The position numbers and the translations under genes are program-made. From NCBI GenBank assembly GCA_002840555.1, contig PHBJ01000017.1, positions 1 through 55,330 on the forward strand: a DNA stretch of 55,330 nt, given 5' to 3'. Below are positions 8,849-17,304 of the stretch, one piece after another; the stretch's first letter is position 1; each line of letters begins with the position of its first letter. The stretch is from Deltaproteobacteria bacterium HGW-Deltaproteobacteria-13. Lineage in GTDB: Bacteria; Desulfobacterota; Syntrophia; Syntrophales; Smithellaceae. The notes under the pieces were generated by a model. That model was not told the origin of the DNA, did no database searches, and was given only the letters and a program-made list of their open reading frames with translations.

Positions 8849-8981
8849 TTATTTTTTCTTCCGCGCTAAAATGAACACACCCTGTAAATATTTATGTTTC
8901 AGTTCATTGATGTCCTTCCTCCCCTGAGGGGAGGAAATCAAAAGGAGGGTGAAAAAATCTTTCTTTCCTTCCCTGTTTTGT

Positions 8982-9013
8982 CATTGCGAGACGCCTCTCA
9001 GGCGTCGCGGCAA
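8982..9013. repeat. REP-like palindrome
   Basis: ATTGCGAGACGCCT at the left and a near-complement ending GCGGCAAT at the right form an imperfect hairpin. The text 'ATTGCGAG...CGCGGCAATC' is a common extragenic palindrome style in bacterial genomes. It lies between the ispH fusion and cruF-like genes. Confidence 0.6.
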
Positions 9014-9020
9014 TCTTTCT

Positions 9021-9048
9021 TTCACTCTTCACACTTCACTCTTCACCC
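9021..9048. repeat. Heptamer repeat block 1 (TTCACNC type)
   Basis: Four consecutive 7-mers: TTCACTC, TTCACAC, TTCACTC, TTCACCC. The last unit supplies the stop codon (TGA on the minus strand, 9043-9045) of the cruF-like gene. It belongs to the family seen more fully at 15286-15560. Confidence 0.8.
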
Positions 9049-9870
9049 GTTACTTTTTAACTGATTGGACCGGCAGCCTAAGAATCCTGTAAGCGCCGCC
9101 AGCGAAAGAACGCCGCCGGTCATCAGCGCGACAAATATGATTCCCGTGTTCGCAAGAACCGCCCATGATTGAATGCATCCCACAGTGATAATCGAAGCGT
9201 AAATCAAACACGGCAGGAAAAATTCACGATCGCGGATGGCGAGGTGGGCCTTATTTCTAAAAAATATAATTCTGTATGGAACAAAGATAATGATCGTCGT
9301 AAGAAGCCATCCGAAATAGTTCTGCACGGGAATCCCATAGAAAACCGAACCGGCAGGCAGGGATTGCACGGCAGTCCATATCCATGTGCCCCGGGTCACC
9401 CATATAGGATCAATCAGCACATCCAGGGCGGTCATCGCCGCGGAATCGAGCATCGCAAAAAGAAACGGCGCGGCCCATCCCGCATAACGGCCGCCAAAAG
9501 CCGCATCCACTGTGACCGTCGAGACGTATATGAACATAAACCAGGAAAGCGGTATCAGCAGTGGAACGGTATCGAGAATTTTCATACCCAGCACATTCCC
9601 GTAATGGTACTCTCCGTAAATGAGTCCTGTTTTTACTCCCGCGTATTCCATGATAAAAGATATCACAAACGTAAGCGCCGCGAGGGAAAAGATACTTTTT
9701 CTTCCCATATACAGGCTGCCATGAAGAAGCGCAAAACAAGTGAAAATCGCGCCCATTACCATATTGTAATAATAGGGAGATGTCATTCCTGCCGCAGTCC
9801 AGGCAAGATCCATATAGGTCGAAATCAATACAACGGTTAAAAGAATATAAATTGTCTTTTTATTTTTCAT
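9043..9870 (-). CDS. CruF-like (carotenoid hydratase family) membrane protein
   Basis: This protein of about 275 residues has roughly seven to eight hydrophobic segments. The region EYAGVKTGLIYGEYHYG and the following IPLSWFMFIY and ALDVLIDPIW resemble the Carotenoid_biosynthesis family (DUF422) that includes CruF, the gamma-carotene or bisanhydrobacterioruberin hydratase. No phytoene synthase or desaturase is in the window, so the substrate is unknown. I start it at the ATG at 9870, which has AAAGGGG just upstream; the frame also extends to 9918. It lies between tlyA and the ispH-ubiA-like gene, in the isoprenoid cluster. Its last codon is followed directly by a stop inside a heptamer repeat. 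Confidence 0.75.
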   Translation of the reverse strand: MKNKKTIYILLTVVLISTYMDLAWTAAGMTSPYYYNMVMGAIFTCFALLHGSLYMGRKSIFSLAALTFVISFIMEYAGVKTGLIYGEYHYGNVLGMKILDTVPLLIPLSWFMFIYVSTVTVDAAFGGRYAGWAAPFLFAMLDSAAMTALDVLIDPIWVTRGTWIWTAVQSLPAGSVFYGIPVQNYFGWLLTTIIIFVPYRIIFFRNKAHLAIRDREFFLPCLIYASIITVGCIQSWAVLANTGIIFVALMTGGVLSLAALTGFLGCRSNQLKSNG

Positions 9871-9931
9871 CTTTCCCCTTTCCGTTTTTCCCTTTAACGC
9901 CGCAATTTTGGCGCCCATGAATGCTTGGGGG

Positions 9932-10678
9932 TCACGTCTTTTCCTTCCGCGCTAAAATAAAAAATTCCCTGTTGCCCGCCGGTCCCAAAACAGGAGAGGA
10001 GCAAGTTCCTTCAACCTCAAGATTCAGCGATTCGCAAAAATCGGAGATTTCCCGCACCACGCGATCATGAACGGAGGCATCCTTAACGACTCCCTTGTCG
10101 CCGACTTCTTCCCGCCTGGCCTCAAACTGCGGTTTAATCAGCGCCAGGATCCGCGCTCCACCTTCCAGAAATTTTAAAACGGACGGAATAACAATTTTCA
10201 GAGAAATAAAGGAGGCATCGATTGCAGCCAGATCAATCCGTTCGTCCAGAGCAGCGCCGTCATAATAACGGATATTTGTGCGTTCGATGACGACGACGCG
10301 TTTGTCTTCGCGCAACTTCCAGGCCAACTGGCCATAACCGACATCCAGAGCGTAAACTTTGCGGGCGCCTGCCTGCAAAAGGCAATCCGTAAATCCTCCG
10401 GTCGAAGCCCCGACATCAAGGGCGACAATATTTTCAGCATTGAATTTAAATTCGTCTAAAGCGGCTTTTAATTTTAGCCCGCCGCGGCTCACATACGGAT
10501 TGTCCTCGCCCTTTATATGAATTTCTGAGTCAACTGCAACAGGCGTGCCCGCTTTATCCGGATAGGCTTCATTGATTTTTACCGCACGGGCCAAAATCAG
10601 CGCGCGGGCTCGCTCCAGCGAGGGCGCGATTCCGCGATCAACCAGCAACTTGTCCAGACGAATTTTTTGAGTGGCCAT
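9932..10678 (-). CDS. tlyA: TlyA-family rRNA 2'-O-methyltransferase
   Basis: This protein has about 248 residues. An S4 RNA-binding domain (RLDKLLVDRGIAPSLERAR, residues ~6-65) is followed by an FtsJ/RrmJ Rossmann methyltransferase domain with the SAM motif ALDVGASTGGFTD, the Asp of IDASFISL and the Lys of LIKPQFEA. Family members methylate ribosomal RNA; the older 'hemolysin' label is historical. The frame is open to 10732, but the ATG at 10678 (MATQKIRLDKLL) fits the family start. It follows dxs, as in the xseA-xseB-ispA-dxs-tlyA order common to many bacteria. Confidence 0.93.
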   Translation of the reverse strand: MATQKIRLDKLLVDRGIAPSLERARALILARAVKINEAYPDKAGTPVAVDSEIHIKGEDNPYVSRGGLKLKAALDEFKFNAENIVALDVGASTGGFTDCLLQAGARKVYALDVGYGQLAWKLREDKRVVVIERTNIRYYDGAALDERIDLAAIDASFISLKIVIPSVLKFLEGGARILALIKPQFEARREEVGDKGVVKDASVHDRVVREISDFCESLNLEVEGTCSSPVLGPAGNREFFILARKEKT

Positions 10679-10739
10679 ATTTATGCAATACCATTTTGCT
10701 TTTAAAAGAATGAAGAAAGCGAATTGCTGCAATCTAAAA

Positions 10740-12656
10740 TTACTGGAGGCCGGATTGTCCCGCCAGCATATCTTTTATCGCCCGGATAATGCCTTCTTCA
10801 TCAATGCCGTACTTATGGCGCTGCTGGGCCTGAGTGGCATGTTTGACAAATTCATCGGGTATGCCCAATCTTTTTACCCAAACGCCGGTGACGCCTCTTT
10901 CGGCCAATAATTCCAGAACAGCGCTCCCGAAACCGCCCTGAAGCATGTTTTCCTCGATGGTAATAATTTTTTTAATCGTTGCCGCCGTTTTCAAGATTAA
11001 CTCGCTATCAAGGGGTTTTACAAAACGGGCATTGATCACTTTAATATTTAATCCCTCCCCGGAAAGCTTCTTTGCCGCAGCCAGCGCCGTATGGACTGTC
11101 GTACCGACAGCCACAACAGCCAGATCGGTACCATCGCGCAATACTTCGCCCTTGCCTATTTCCAGAGTTCCGGGTTCATCATCAAGCACGGCTCCCACCC
11201 CTTTGCCCCGCGGATAACGCAGCGACACCGGATGACCGCAGCCGACAGCCGTTTTGAGCATATGCTGCAGCTCGTTTTCGTCTTTGGGCGCCATGACGAT
11301 AATATCCGGGATGGAACGCAAATAAGAATAATCCAGAAGCCCCTGATGGGTAGCGCCATCTTCACCGACCAATCCGCCGCGGTCAATCGCAAAAACAACA
11401 GGCAGCTTTTGCAGGCAGACATCATAGACGATCTGATCGTAAGCTCTTTGCAGAAAAGTTGAATAAATAGCGACGACGGGAATGAAGCCCTCCGCCGCCA
11501 GGCCCGCAGCGAAGCTCACCGCATGCTGCTCCGCGATACCCACGTCATAAAAGCGTTTCGGAAATTCCTTACTAAACTGATCAAGCCCCGTGCCGTCACA
11601 CATGGCGGCGGTGATAGCCACAATACGGGAATCAGCCCGCGCCAGGTTCACTAACGTCCTGCCGAATACTTTCGTGTAGGTTGGAATATCGGACGGGAGA
11701 GCAAGAGACTTACCGGTTTCCACATTAAAGGGAGCGACGCCATGATACGTCAGCGGGTTTGCTTCAGCAAACCGGTAGCCCTTGCCTTTTTTTGTAATGA
11801 CATGAACGAGCACAGGGCCGGTCAATTCCTTGATATTTTCAAAATTTTTAATCAGATAATTTAAGCGATGTCCCTCCAGCGGCCCGACATACGTGAAACC
11901 CATTTCTTCAAAAAGCGCGCCGGGAACCATCAGGGTTTTTAATATTTCTTCTATCTTTTGAGCAAACTTAATCATGCCGCCGCCAACACCGGGAATGCTG
12001 TTGAGAAAACTTTTAATATCCGCTTTCAATGTGGTTATTTTATGGCCGGTCATCACGCGACTGAGATAGGAGGACATCGCGCCGACATTCGAAGAAATAG
12101 ACATTTCGTTGTCGTTTAACACGATGATCATATTTTTGTTACGGTCTCCGACCCAGTTCAATCCTTCAAAGGCCATGCCCGTGGTCATGGAGCCGTCGCC
12201 GATCACAGCGATTATTTTATTATGATCGCCTTTTAAACAACCGGCTTCGGTGAATCCGGCGGCGGCGGAAATAGAAGTTCCGCTGTGCCCGACATCAAAA
12301 ACATCATAGGGGCTTTCTTCTCTGCGGGGAAATCCGCTGATGCCGTTTTGCTTGCGCAAATGGGCAAAAGCATTTTTGCGTCCGGTGATGATTTTATGAG
12401 CGTAGGACTGATGACCGACATCCCAGACAATTTTATCCTGCGGTGTATTGAAAACGTAATGAAGAGCCAGCGTTAATTCCACCGTTCCTAAAGAGGCGGC
12501 CAGATGGCCGCCGCAGGAAGAAACCGTGTGAATAATCAAATCTCTTACTTCTCCCGCCAGAGTATTGAGCTGGGCAATATTAAGTTTGCGGATATCCGCA
12601 GGAAAATCTATATGCTCCAGAACACCGTAATTTACTGTTTCGGGTTGCTTTACCAA
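10740..12656 (-). CDS. dxs: 1-deoxy-D-xylulose-5-phosphate synthase
   Basis: This 638-residue thiamine-diphosphate enzyme condenses pyruvate and glyceraldehyde-3-phosphate to DXP, the entry step of the MEP isoprenoid pathway. Visible markers are VWDVGHQSYAHKIITGRK, the ThDP motif GDGSMTTGMAFEGLN with NDNEMSIS, and the transketolase pyrimidine domain with DVGIAEQHAVSFAAGLA and YSTFLQRAYDQ. The length is normal. The start is TTG with AAAGGA 7 nt upstream. It lies 30 nt downstream of ispA and upstream of tlyA in one minus-strand unit. Confidence 0.97.
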   Translation of the reverse strand: MVKQPETVNYGVLEHIDFPADIRKLNIAQLNTLAGEVRDLIIHTVSSCGGHLAASLGTVELTLALHYVFNTPQDKIVWDVGHQSYAHKIITGRKNAFAHLRKQNGISGFPRREESPYDVFDVGHSGTSISAAAGFTEAGCLKGDHNKIIAVIGDGSMTTGMAFEGLNWVGDRNKNMIIVLNDNEMSISSNVGAMSSYLSRVMTGHKITTLKADIKSFLNSIPGVGGGMIKFAQKIEEILKTLMVPGALFEEMGFTYVGPLEGHRLNYLIKNFENIKELTGPVLVHVITKKGKGYRFAEANPLTYHGVAPFNVETGKSLALPSDIPTYTKVFGRTLVNLARADSRIVAITAAMCDGTGLDQFSKEFPKRFYDVGIAEQHAVSFAAGLAAEGFIPVVAIYSTFLQRAYDQIVYDVCLQKLPVVFAIDRGGLVGEDGATHQGLLDYSYLRSIPDIIVMAPKDENELQHMLKTAVGCGHPVSLRYPRGKGVGAVLDDEPGTLEIGKGEVLRDGTDLAVVAVGTTVHTALAAAKKLSGEGLNIKVINARFVKPLDSELILKTAATIKKIITIEENMLQGGFGSAVLELLAERGVTGVWVKRLGIPDEFVKHATQAQQRHKYGIDEEGIIRAIKDMLAGQSGLQ

Positions 12657-12686
12657 AACCTAATCCTTTCTCATATCAAGTTTCAT

Positions 12687-13598
12687 CTACGACTTTCTTT
12701 CCATAATATAGCGCGCGATGACTACAAGCGGCATAGCCCTCTCGTCAAAACCGGCGAGACTCGCCACGGCCGCGTCTATATATCTGGCTAATTTTTCTTT
12801 TGCCAGTTCCATGCCCAGCAAAGACGGATAAGTCAGTTTGTTACGGGCGGCATCGCTGCCGGTCTCCTTGCCCATCAACTCACGGTCTCCTTCAACATTT
12901 AAAATGTCATCCGCTATCTGAAAAGCCAGTCCCAAATTTATTCCGTATTCCGCCAGGGCTTGAATCTTATCTTTCCCGGCGTTAAAAATAAAGGCTCCTG
13001 ATTTTACCGCGGCAACAATTAACGCTCCCGTTTTGCGCCGGTGAATTTCCCGGAGCGTGTTTTCGTCGGCCCCGGAATTTCCTGAAAGCACATCCAGAGC
13101 CTGGCCGCCAACCATACCGCCGATGCCCGCGGCATAAGAAATTTCCTGGATGATTGCCAGGCGCCTTTCCGCTGAGAATCCGGATAATCTGACTTTTTCC
13201 GCGCGGGATAAAAGGACAAAAGCTTCCGTCAGCAGCGCGTCACCGGCGAGAATTGCGATATCCTCTCCGAAAACCTTGTGGCACGTAGACTTGCCGCGCC
13301 GGAAATCATCGTCATCCATTGCCGGCAGGTCGTCATGAATCAGCGAGTAAGTATGAATCAATTCCAGAGCGCAGGCCACCGGCATCGCCGAAGCCAAATC
13401 GCCGCCAACCGCTTCTGCCGCCGCCATGCAGAGAATCGGCCGGATCCGCTTCCCTCCGTTAAAAACACTGTAGCGGACAGCCTCATAAATTTTCGGCGGA
13501 ATATCATCCGCGGGAAGATAATGCTGCAGGGCTTCTTCCACAATTTTCTGCCTGTCCTCTAAGTAGGCCTTTAAGAATCCATCATCATTTTCAAACAC
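12687..13598 (-). CDS. ispA: Polyprenyl (farnesyl/geranylgeranyl) diphosphate synthase
   Basis: This is a class I trans-prenyl transferase of about 303 residues that elongates IPP/DMAPP to farnesyl or geranylgeranyl diphosphate. The first Asp-rich motif is LIHDDLPAMDDDDFRRG and the second is FQIADDILNVEGD. The gap of two residues in DDLPAMD is the form seen in bacterial type enzymes. Product length cannot be read with certainty. The frame opens with TTG at 13613, but GAGGGAG followed 6 nt later by GTG at 13598 makes that the better start. It then overlaps the xseB stop by 8 nt (GTGTTTGA), implying coupled translation. Confidence 0.93.
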   Translation of the reverse strand: MFENDDGFLKAYLEDRQKIVEEALQHYLPADDIPPKIYEAVRYSVFNGGKRIRPILCMAAAEAVGGDLASAMPVACALELIHTYSLIHDDLPAMDDDDFRRGKSTCHKVFGEDIAILAGDALLTEAFVLLSRAEKVRLSGFSAERRLAIIQEISYAAGIGGMVGGQALDVLSGNSGADENTLREIHRRKTGALIVAAVKSGAFIFNAGKDKIQALAEYGINLGLAFQIADDILNVEGDRELMGKETGSDAARNKLTYPSLLGMELAKEKLARYIDAAVASLAGFDERAMPLVVIARYIMERKS

Positions 13599-13821
13599 TG
13601 TCGTCTCCCTCAAAGCGTTTTACCTGCAAGGAATCTTCTTTCCCCAAAAGCATTTCTACACGCCGCTCCGTTTCCTCTAATTTCGTCGAACAAAAGCGAA
13701 TGATTTTTATTCCCTCTTCAAAAGATTTCAAGGCTTCATCCAAAGGCATATCTCCTGATTCCATCTTCCTGACGATATCTTCGAGTTTTTCCAACGCGTC
13801 TTCAAATTTTTCTTTTGCCAT
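13591..13821 (-). CDS. xseB: Exodeoxyribonuclease VII small subunit
   Basis: This 76-residue helical protein has the signature FEDALEKLEDIVRKMESG and LDEALKSFEEGIKI of XseB, which binds XseA in several copies to form the single-strand exonuclease VII. The ATG has GGGGAG 5 nt upstream, overlapping the xseA stop codon, and its own end overlaps the start of ispA, so all three are tightly coupled. Confidence 0.96.
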   Translation of the reverse strand: MAKEKFEDALEKLEDIVRKMESGDMPLDEALKSFEEGIKIIRFCSTKLEETERRVEMLLGKEDSLQVKRFEGDDSV

Positions 13822-13823
13822 AA

Positions 13824-15161
13824 TTACTCCCCGGATATTTTCTCTATCTTAGCGTTAAAATTACCTCTTGCCAATTGGATATTGACATCCTCTCCTATGC
13901 TTATGTCAGCCGTTTGCCGGACAATGATTCCGCCGGCAATACGGCGCGTAATGCTGTATCCTCTTTGCAGAACACTTAAAGGGCTGAGCGATTCCAAAAC
14001 AGCGGAATCCTTTTGAAGCCTCTCTCTGAGCGCCGTCAGACGGAATGAAAAATTATTCAATAAATCCTTTTGAATATTACTTAATAAAATTTTCCTTTCA
14101 CCGATCTTTCTTGCCGGACTCTGGTGCCCCAAACGCAATTCCAGCTGCCGCAATTCATTATTCAGGTTTTGTCTCTCATGATAAAAAGAGAATTTAAGTC
14201 TTTCCTTGAGGTCAGCCAGATTCATTTTCAAATTCATCAAAAACCGGCGAGGATCTTTGAGCCTCTCCTGTAATCCGGCAAGCCGCTCTCTGGTGTCTCT
14301 CAGGCGGCGGCAATAACCGCCGATCATTCTCTGCTTTAAAATATCAATCTTCGTTATTAATTCCACCCATTCCGGCACGATTAATTCCGCCGCGGCAGAT
14401 GGCGTGGGAGCCCTCAAATCCGCCACAAAATCACAGATCGTGAAATCCGTTTCATGACCAACCGCGGAGACAACGGGTATCGGCGAATTAAAAATCTCCC
14501 GCGCCAGAGCCTCATCATTAAAAGGCGCCATATCCTCCAGAGAGCCGCCCCCCCGCGCGATAACGATAACATCAACGGTTCCGTGAAATTGCAAATTGCG
14601 CAGAGCCTGAATTATTTCGGGGACGGCATCATTCCCCTGTACCCGCACAGGAGCAATTAATATATCCGCCACGGGAAAACGTCTTTTCGTTATATTTAAG
14701 ATATCCCTGATCACCGCGCCGGTCGGCGAAGTGATGACACCAATTCTTTTGGGCATAAAGGGGATTGCTTTTTTATAGCGTTCATCAAACAAGCCCTCCG
14801 CGAAAAGTTTGGCTTTGAGCTGTTCAAACGCTTTTTGCAAAGCGCCGACGCCGAGAGGTTCGACGGATTCGACAACAAGTTGATATTCTCCGCGCGGCAG
14901 ATAGACGTTGACGCGCGCCCGGCACAAAACTTTTTGTCCCTCTTCCAGTTCAAAATCAGTCCGCCGTTGATACGTTCCGAACTTATGAAAAAAGACCGCC
15001 TTAATCTGGCTTTTATCATCCTTCAGCGTAAAATAAACATGTCCGGATTGCGGCCGCCGCAGATTGGAAACTTCGCCTTCCACCAGAACAATATCAAATG
15101 TCTCCTCCAGAAGAAATTTAATATTATTATTGAGTTGTGAAACTGTAAGAATTTCGTTCAT
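13824..15161 (-). CDS. xseA: Exodeoxyribonuclease VII large subunit
   Basis: This is the catalytic subunit of exonuclease VII, which degrades single-stranded DNA from both ends. An N-terminal OB fold (LTVSQLNNNIKFLLEE to YLPRGEYQLVVE) is followed by the nuclease domain with GVITSPTGAVIRDILNI, IARGGGSLEDM, FNDEALAR and SAVGHETDFTICD, then a long coiled coil (about 260-390). The total of 445 residues is normal. ATG at 15161 has AAAGGA 8 nt upstream. It is the first gene of the xseAB-ispA-dxs-tlyA group; upstream is a 700-nt region of repeats. Confidence 0.96.
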   Translation of the reverse strand: MNEILTVSQLNNNIKFLLEETFDIVLVEGEVSNLRRPQSGHVYFTLKDDKSQIKAVFFHKFGTYQRRTDFELEEGQKVLCRARVNVYLPRGEYQLVVESVEPLGVGALQKAFEQLKAKLFAEGLFDERYKKAIPFMPKRIGVITSPTGAVIRDILNITKRRFPVADILIAPVRVQGNDAVPEIIQALRNLQFHGTVDVIVIARGGGSLEDMAPFNDEALAREIFNSPIPVVSAVGHETDFTICDFVADLRAPTPSAAAELIVPEWVELITKIDILKQRMIGGYCRRLRDTRERLAGLQERLKDPRRFLMNLKMNLADLKERLKFSFYHERQNLNNELRQLELRLGHQSPARKIGERKILLSNIQKDLLNNFSFRLTALRERLQKDSAVLESLSPLSVLQRGYSITRRIAGGIIVRQTADISIGEDVNIQLARGNFNAKIEKISGE

Positions 15162-15285
15162 CAATACAATCCTTTATTGAGAACTACCAGATATTGGAAA
15201 GTAAAACAAGATTGAATCTCTCCCCTGAAATGTGTGCTAATAACATATGATTGTATGGCGGACACATACAACTATAACTCCTCTT

Positions 15286-15560
15286 TTCACTCTTCACTCT
15301 TCACCCTTCAATCTTCACGGTTATTTTCTTAACTACTTAACCCTTAAAACTTAAAACTGTTTTATTCAACCTTGAACATAGAACTTAGAACGTAGAACAT
15401 TCTTTTCTTCACTCTTAACCCTTAAAACTTAAACATTTTTCCTGGATTCCCGCCTGCGCGGGAATGACAGAGGAGGTTTTTTCCCTTCACCCTTCACCAT
15501 TTTTCACTTAACTACTTAATTACTTAAATCTTAAAACTTCTTTTCAATCTTCATATAATC
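15286..15560. repeat. Heptamer/octamer repeat block 2, with a REP-like palindrome
   Basis: This block shows five consecutive TTCACNC-type 7-mers at 15286-15320, CTTAANNN-type units (15328-15360), four TAGAACN-type 7-mers at 15372-15399 (TTGAACA, TAGAACT, TAGAACG, TAGAACA), and then both types again to about 15560. A hairpin ATTCCCGC/GCGGGAAT at 15446-15465 inside it recurs at 28221 and 30371. No reading frame of interest is seen in 15162-15670. Confidence 0.85.
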
Positions 15561-15670
15561 CAAATATATCTTTCAAAAGCCTTAATCTCGTAACGTCCCG
15601 CTTTATATAAGGATGCGCAATACATCTTCTCAAAACTGCTTACACAAAACGTTCTCTTTGCGAATAAAGA

Positions 15671-15699
15671 TTGACTATTGCGCGCTATTGCTGTATCAT
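15671..15699 (+). promoter_or_regulatory. Promoter and long leader of cspA
   Basis: TTGACT (15671-15676), 17 nt, TATCAT (15694-15699). The expected start near 15706 gives a leader of about 160 nt before the cspA ATG at 15868. Such long leaders are typical of cold-shock genes, where leader folding senses temperature. The conserved function here is inferred. Confidence 0.65.
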
Positions 15700-15867
15700 A
15701 CTTTTAACTTCGGATATTTAGAAATAAAGATGTGAAGTTAAGAGTTGGATTTAGACATTTTGAAGCACATAGGTTAGCCACTGAGTACTTTAGAGTCTTG
15801 GTGGTTTTTTTATTTCTGTCATCGTGCTGATTCGACTTTTAAAATTTATGAAAGGAGGATTAGATCT

Positions 15868-16068
15868 ATGTCAGAAGGTAAAGTAAAATGGTTCAATGAA
15901 GGCAAAGGCTTCGGGTTCATCGCGAATGATGAAGGTGGCGACGTATTTGTTCACTTTAGTTCGATTCAGGCCAGCGGTTTCAAGACACTGCAGGAAGGCA
16001 TGAGCGTCAGTTTCGATATCGAAAAGGGTGCCAAAGGCCCGTCGGCAGTCAACGTGAAAGCGCTTTAA
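15868..16068 (+). CDS. Cold shock protein, CspA family
   Basis: This 66-residue protein is one cold-shock domain with the RNP1 motif KGFGFI and RNP2 motif VFVHFSSI, beginning [13 protein letters not shown]. It binds single-stranded RNA or DNA and keeps mRNA unfolded. An AAAGGAGG site lies ahead of the ATG, and a long leader precedes it. A good terminator follows at 16087, after which four small reading frames run in the same direction. Confidence 0.97.
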   Translation: MSEGKVKWFNEGKGFGFIANDEGGDVFVHFSSIQASGFKTLQEGMSVSFDIEKGAKGPSAVNVKAL

Positions 16069-16086
16069 TAAAATCATGTTAATAGA

Positions 16087-16124
16087 AAAGGCGCTCCTTG
16101 AACTCAGTTTCCCGGAGCGCCTTT
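16087..16124 (+). terminator. Terminator after cspA
   Basis: AAAGGCGCTCC (16087-16097) pairs with GGAGCGCCTTT (16114-16124), an 11-bp perfect stem with a 16-nt loop, followed by CTATTTTC. Partial read-through would feed the small genes downstream. Confidence 0.85.
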
Positions 16125-16178
16125 CTATTTTCAACCTGTTCAGTAAAACCTGAAAGGAAGGCAAACAGGTATTAAAAC

Positions 16179-16370
16179 ATGGGAAAGCCTATGTACAATT
16201 TTGGCAAGACCGCCAACTTAAAAAAGCAACAGCAGAAACAAATGGACAGAGATTTAAGACGCCGGGCAGCCAGGCAGAGTAAGGCTAATATAAAGACGAG
16301 CAAGCCGGACAAAGAATCAGCTACAGCCGAATCGAGCCGGGTTGCAGACATCACCGAGGGTACGGTATAA
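16179..16370 (+). CDS. Small basic hydrophilic protein, unknown
   Basis: This 63-residue protein has a central run rich in Lys, Arg and Gln (KKQQQKQMDRDLRRRAARQ) and no hydrophobic segment. It looks RNA-binding or disordered, which is inferred from composition only. GAAAGGAAGG lies some 20 nt upstream of the ATG, rather far. It is the first of four small frames (16179-16945) behind cspA. I do not recognise the family. Confidence 0.5.
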   Translation: MGKPMYNFGKTANLKKQQQKQMDRDLRRRAARQSKANIKTSKPDKESATAESSRVADITEGTV

Positions 16371-16435
16371 TCGACCTGTTCCAAAATAAACGGAACAATA
16401 ATTTTGATGAATTTATTCAAACTTAAGGAGGCATC

Positions 16436-16549
16436 ATGAGCCAGCACAGTGGAGAACGGAGAAAGGAACTGGACCGCAAAAGAAGAAGGCGGAAGGAGAG
16501 TCTGACGCTCCGGGCAAAAGAGACGAAGCCTTTGCACAAGAAGAAATAG
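16436..16549 (+). CDS. 37-residue Lys/Arg-rich small protein
   Basis: The frame reads MSQHSGERRKELDRKRRRRK at the start and ends PLHKKK; roughly half of the residues are charged, mostly basic. An AAGGAG(G) site sits 6-7 nt before the ATG (16425-16431), which is better than chance. In size and composition it resembles the 37-residue Lys-rich protein at 38387-38500, but the sequences are not alignable with confidence. Function unknown. Confidence 0.5.
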   Translation: MSQHSGERRKELDRKRRRRKESLTLRAKETKPLHKKK

Positions 16550-16584
16550 GCAAACGGCGGAAACAATAAAAGAGGAGTTTTAAA

Positions 16585-16743
16585 ATGAAGGATGAGAACG
16601 GTCCGGCATTTCCCAATAGCGATTACCGGAGAAGTAATTGGTGCGACTCAAACCGTGACATCATAGAGGCTTTAATGGCCTCAAAGAATTGCTCAAGAAA
16701 ACAAGAGAACTCATATATCAAGAAGAAAAGGAAGGCGAGTTAA
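16585..16743 (+). CDS. 52-residue small protein, unknown
   Basis: The start is ATG with AGAGGAG 7 nt upstream. The protein begins MKDENGPAFPNSDYRRSNWC and ends in a basic KKKRKAS tail. The stop is followed after one base by the ATG of the next small frame, typical of an operon. There is no recognisable domain. Confidence 0.45.
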   Translation: MKDENGPAFPNSDYRRSNWCDSNRDIIEALMASKNCSRKQENSYIKKKRKAS

Positions 16744-16744
16744 A

Positions 16745-16945
16745 ATGTGGGAAACCTTAATAACTGTTGGTAACGATATTAAAAGTGACAGACAAAAAGT
16801 CCTGGGAGGATGGATTGTCAGAACATTTAAAACAAATGAGTATGGCAAAGCGGTGGATCAATCTTTTGTGAGTGACCCGAATCACAGCTGGAAGGTGTAT
16901 AAAGAGCCATCTAAAACAAAGAAAAAAAACCCTCTAGAAAATTAA
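16745..16945 (+). CDS. 66-residue small protein, unknown
   Basis: The ATG begins 1 nt after the previous stop, with AGGCGAG as a possible ribosome site. The protein has a central amphipathic part (GGWIVRTFKTNEYGK) and a basic tail (KEPSKTKKKNPLEN). It is the last member of the small-gene run behind cspA; the heptamer repeat block starts directly after it. Not recognised. Confidence 0.45.
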   Translation: MWETLITVGNDIKSDRQKVLGGWIVRTFKTNEYGKAVDQSFVSDPNHSWKVYKEPSKTKKKNPLEN

Positions 16946-16956
16946 ACATTTTCTTT

Positions 16957-17263
16957 TTTTTCTTAACCCTTAATTACTTAAAACTTAAATCTGTCTTATT
17001 CAACCTTGAACATAGAACTTAGAACGTAGAACATTCTTTTCCTTATCTTTTCACCATTCACTTGTTTTTCTTCCTTAAAACTGTTTTTTCTATTCACCAT
17101 TCACTATTCACTTGTTTTTAACATTGAACGTTGAACATAGAACAGTTTTTTTTCTTCACCCTTCCCGGTTATTTACTTAACTACTTAACCCTTAAAACTT
17201 AAAACTGTTTTTTAACCTAGAACATTGAACCTAGAACTTAGAACATTCTTTCTTTTCACCATT
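16957..17263. repeat. Heptamer/octamer repeat block 3
   Basis: The interval is made almost wholly of CTTAANNN, TAGAACN/TTGAACN and TTCACNC units. The stretch from 17006 repeats, base for base over about 35 nt, the stretches at 15372 and 18777. No gene is seen. Confidence 0.85.
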
Positions 17264-17269
17264 CTTCCA

Positions 17270-17298
17270 TTGACATACCAGAGGCTTCTTTATATATT
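17270..17298 (+). promoter_or_regulatory. Promoter of pyk, apparently without a 5' leader
   Basis: TTGACA (17270-17275), 17 nt, TATATT (17293-17298). Only 6 nt separate the -10 box from the ATG at 17305, so transcription should start on or beside the start codon. Confidence 0.65.
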
Positions 17299-17304
17299 TT
17301 CACT

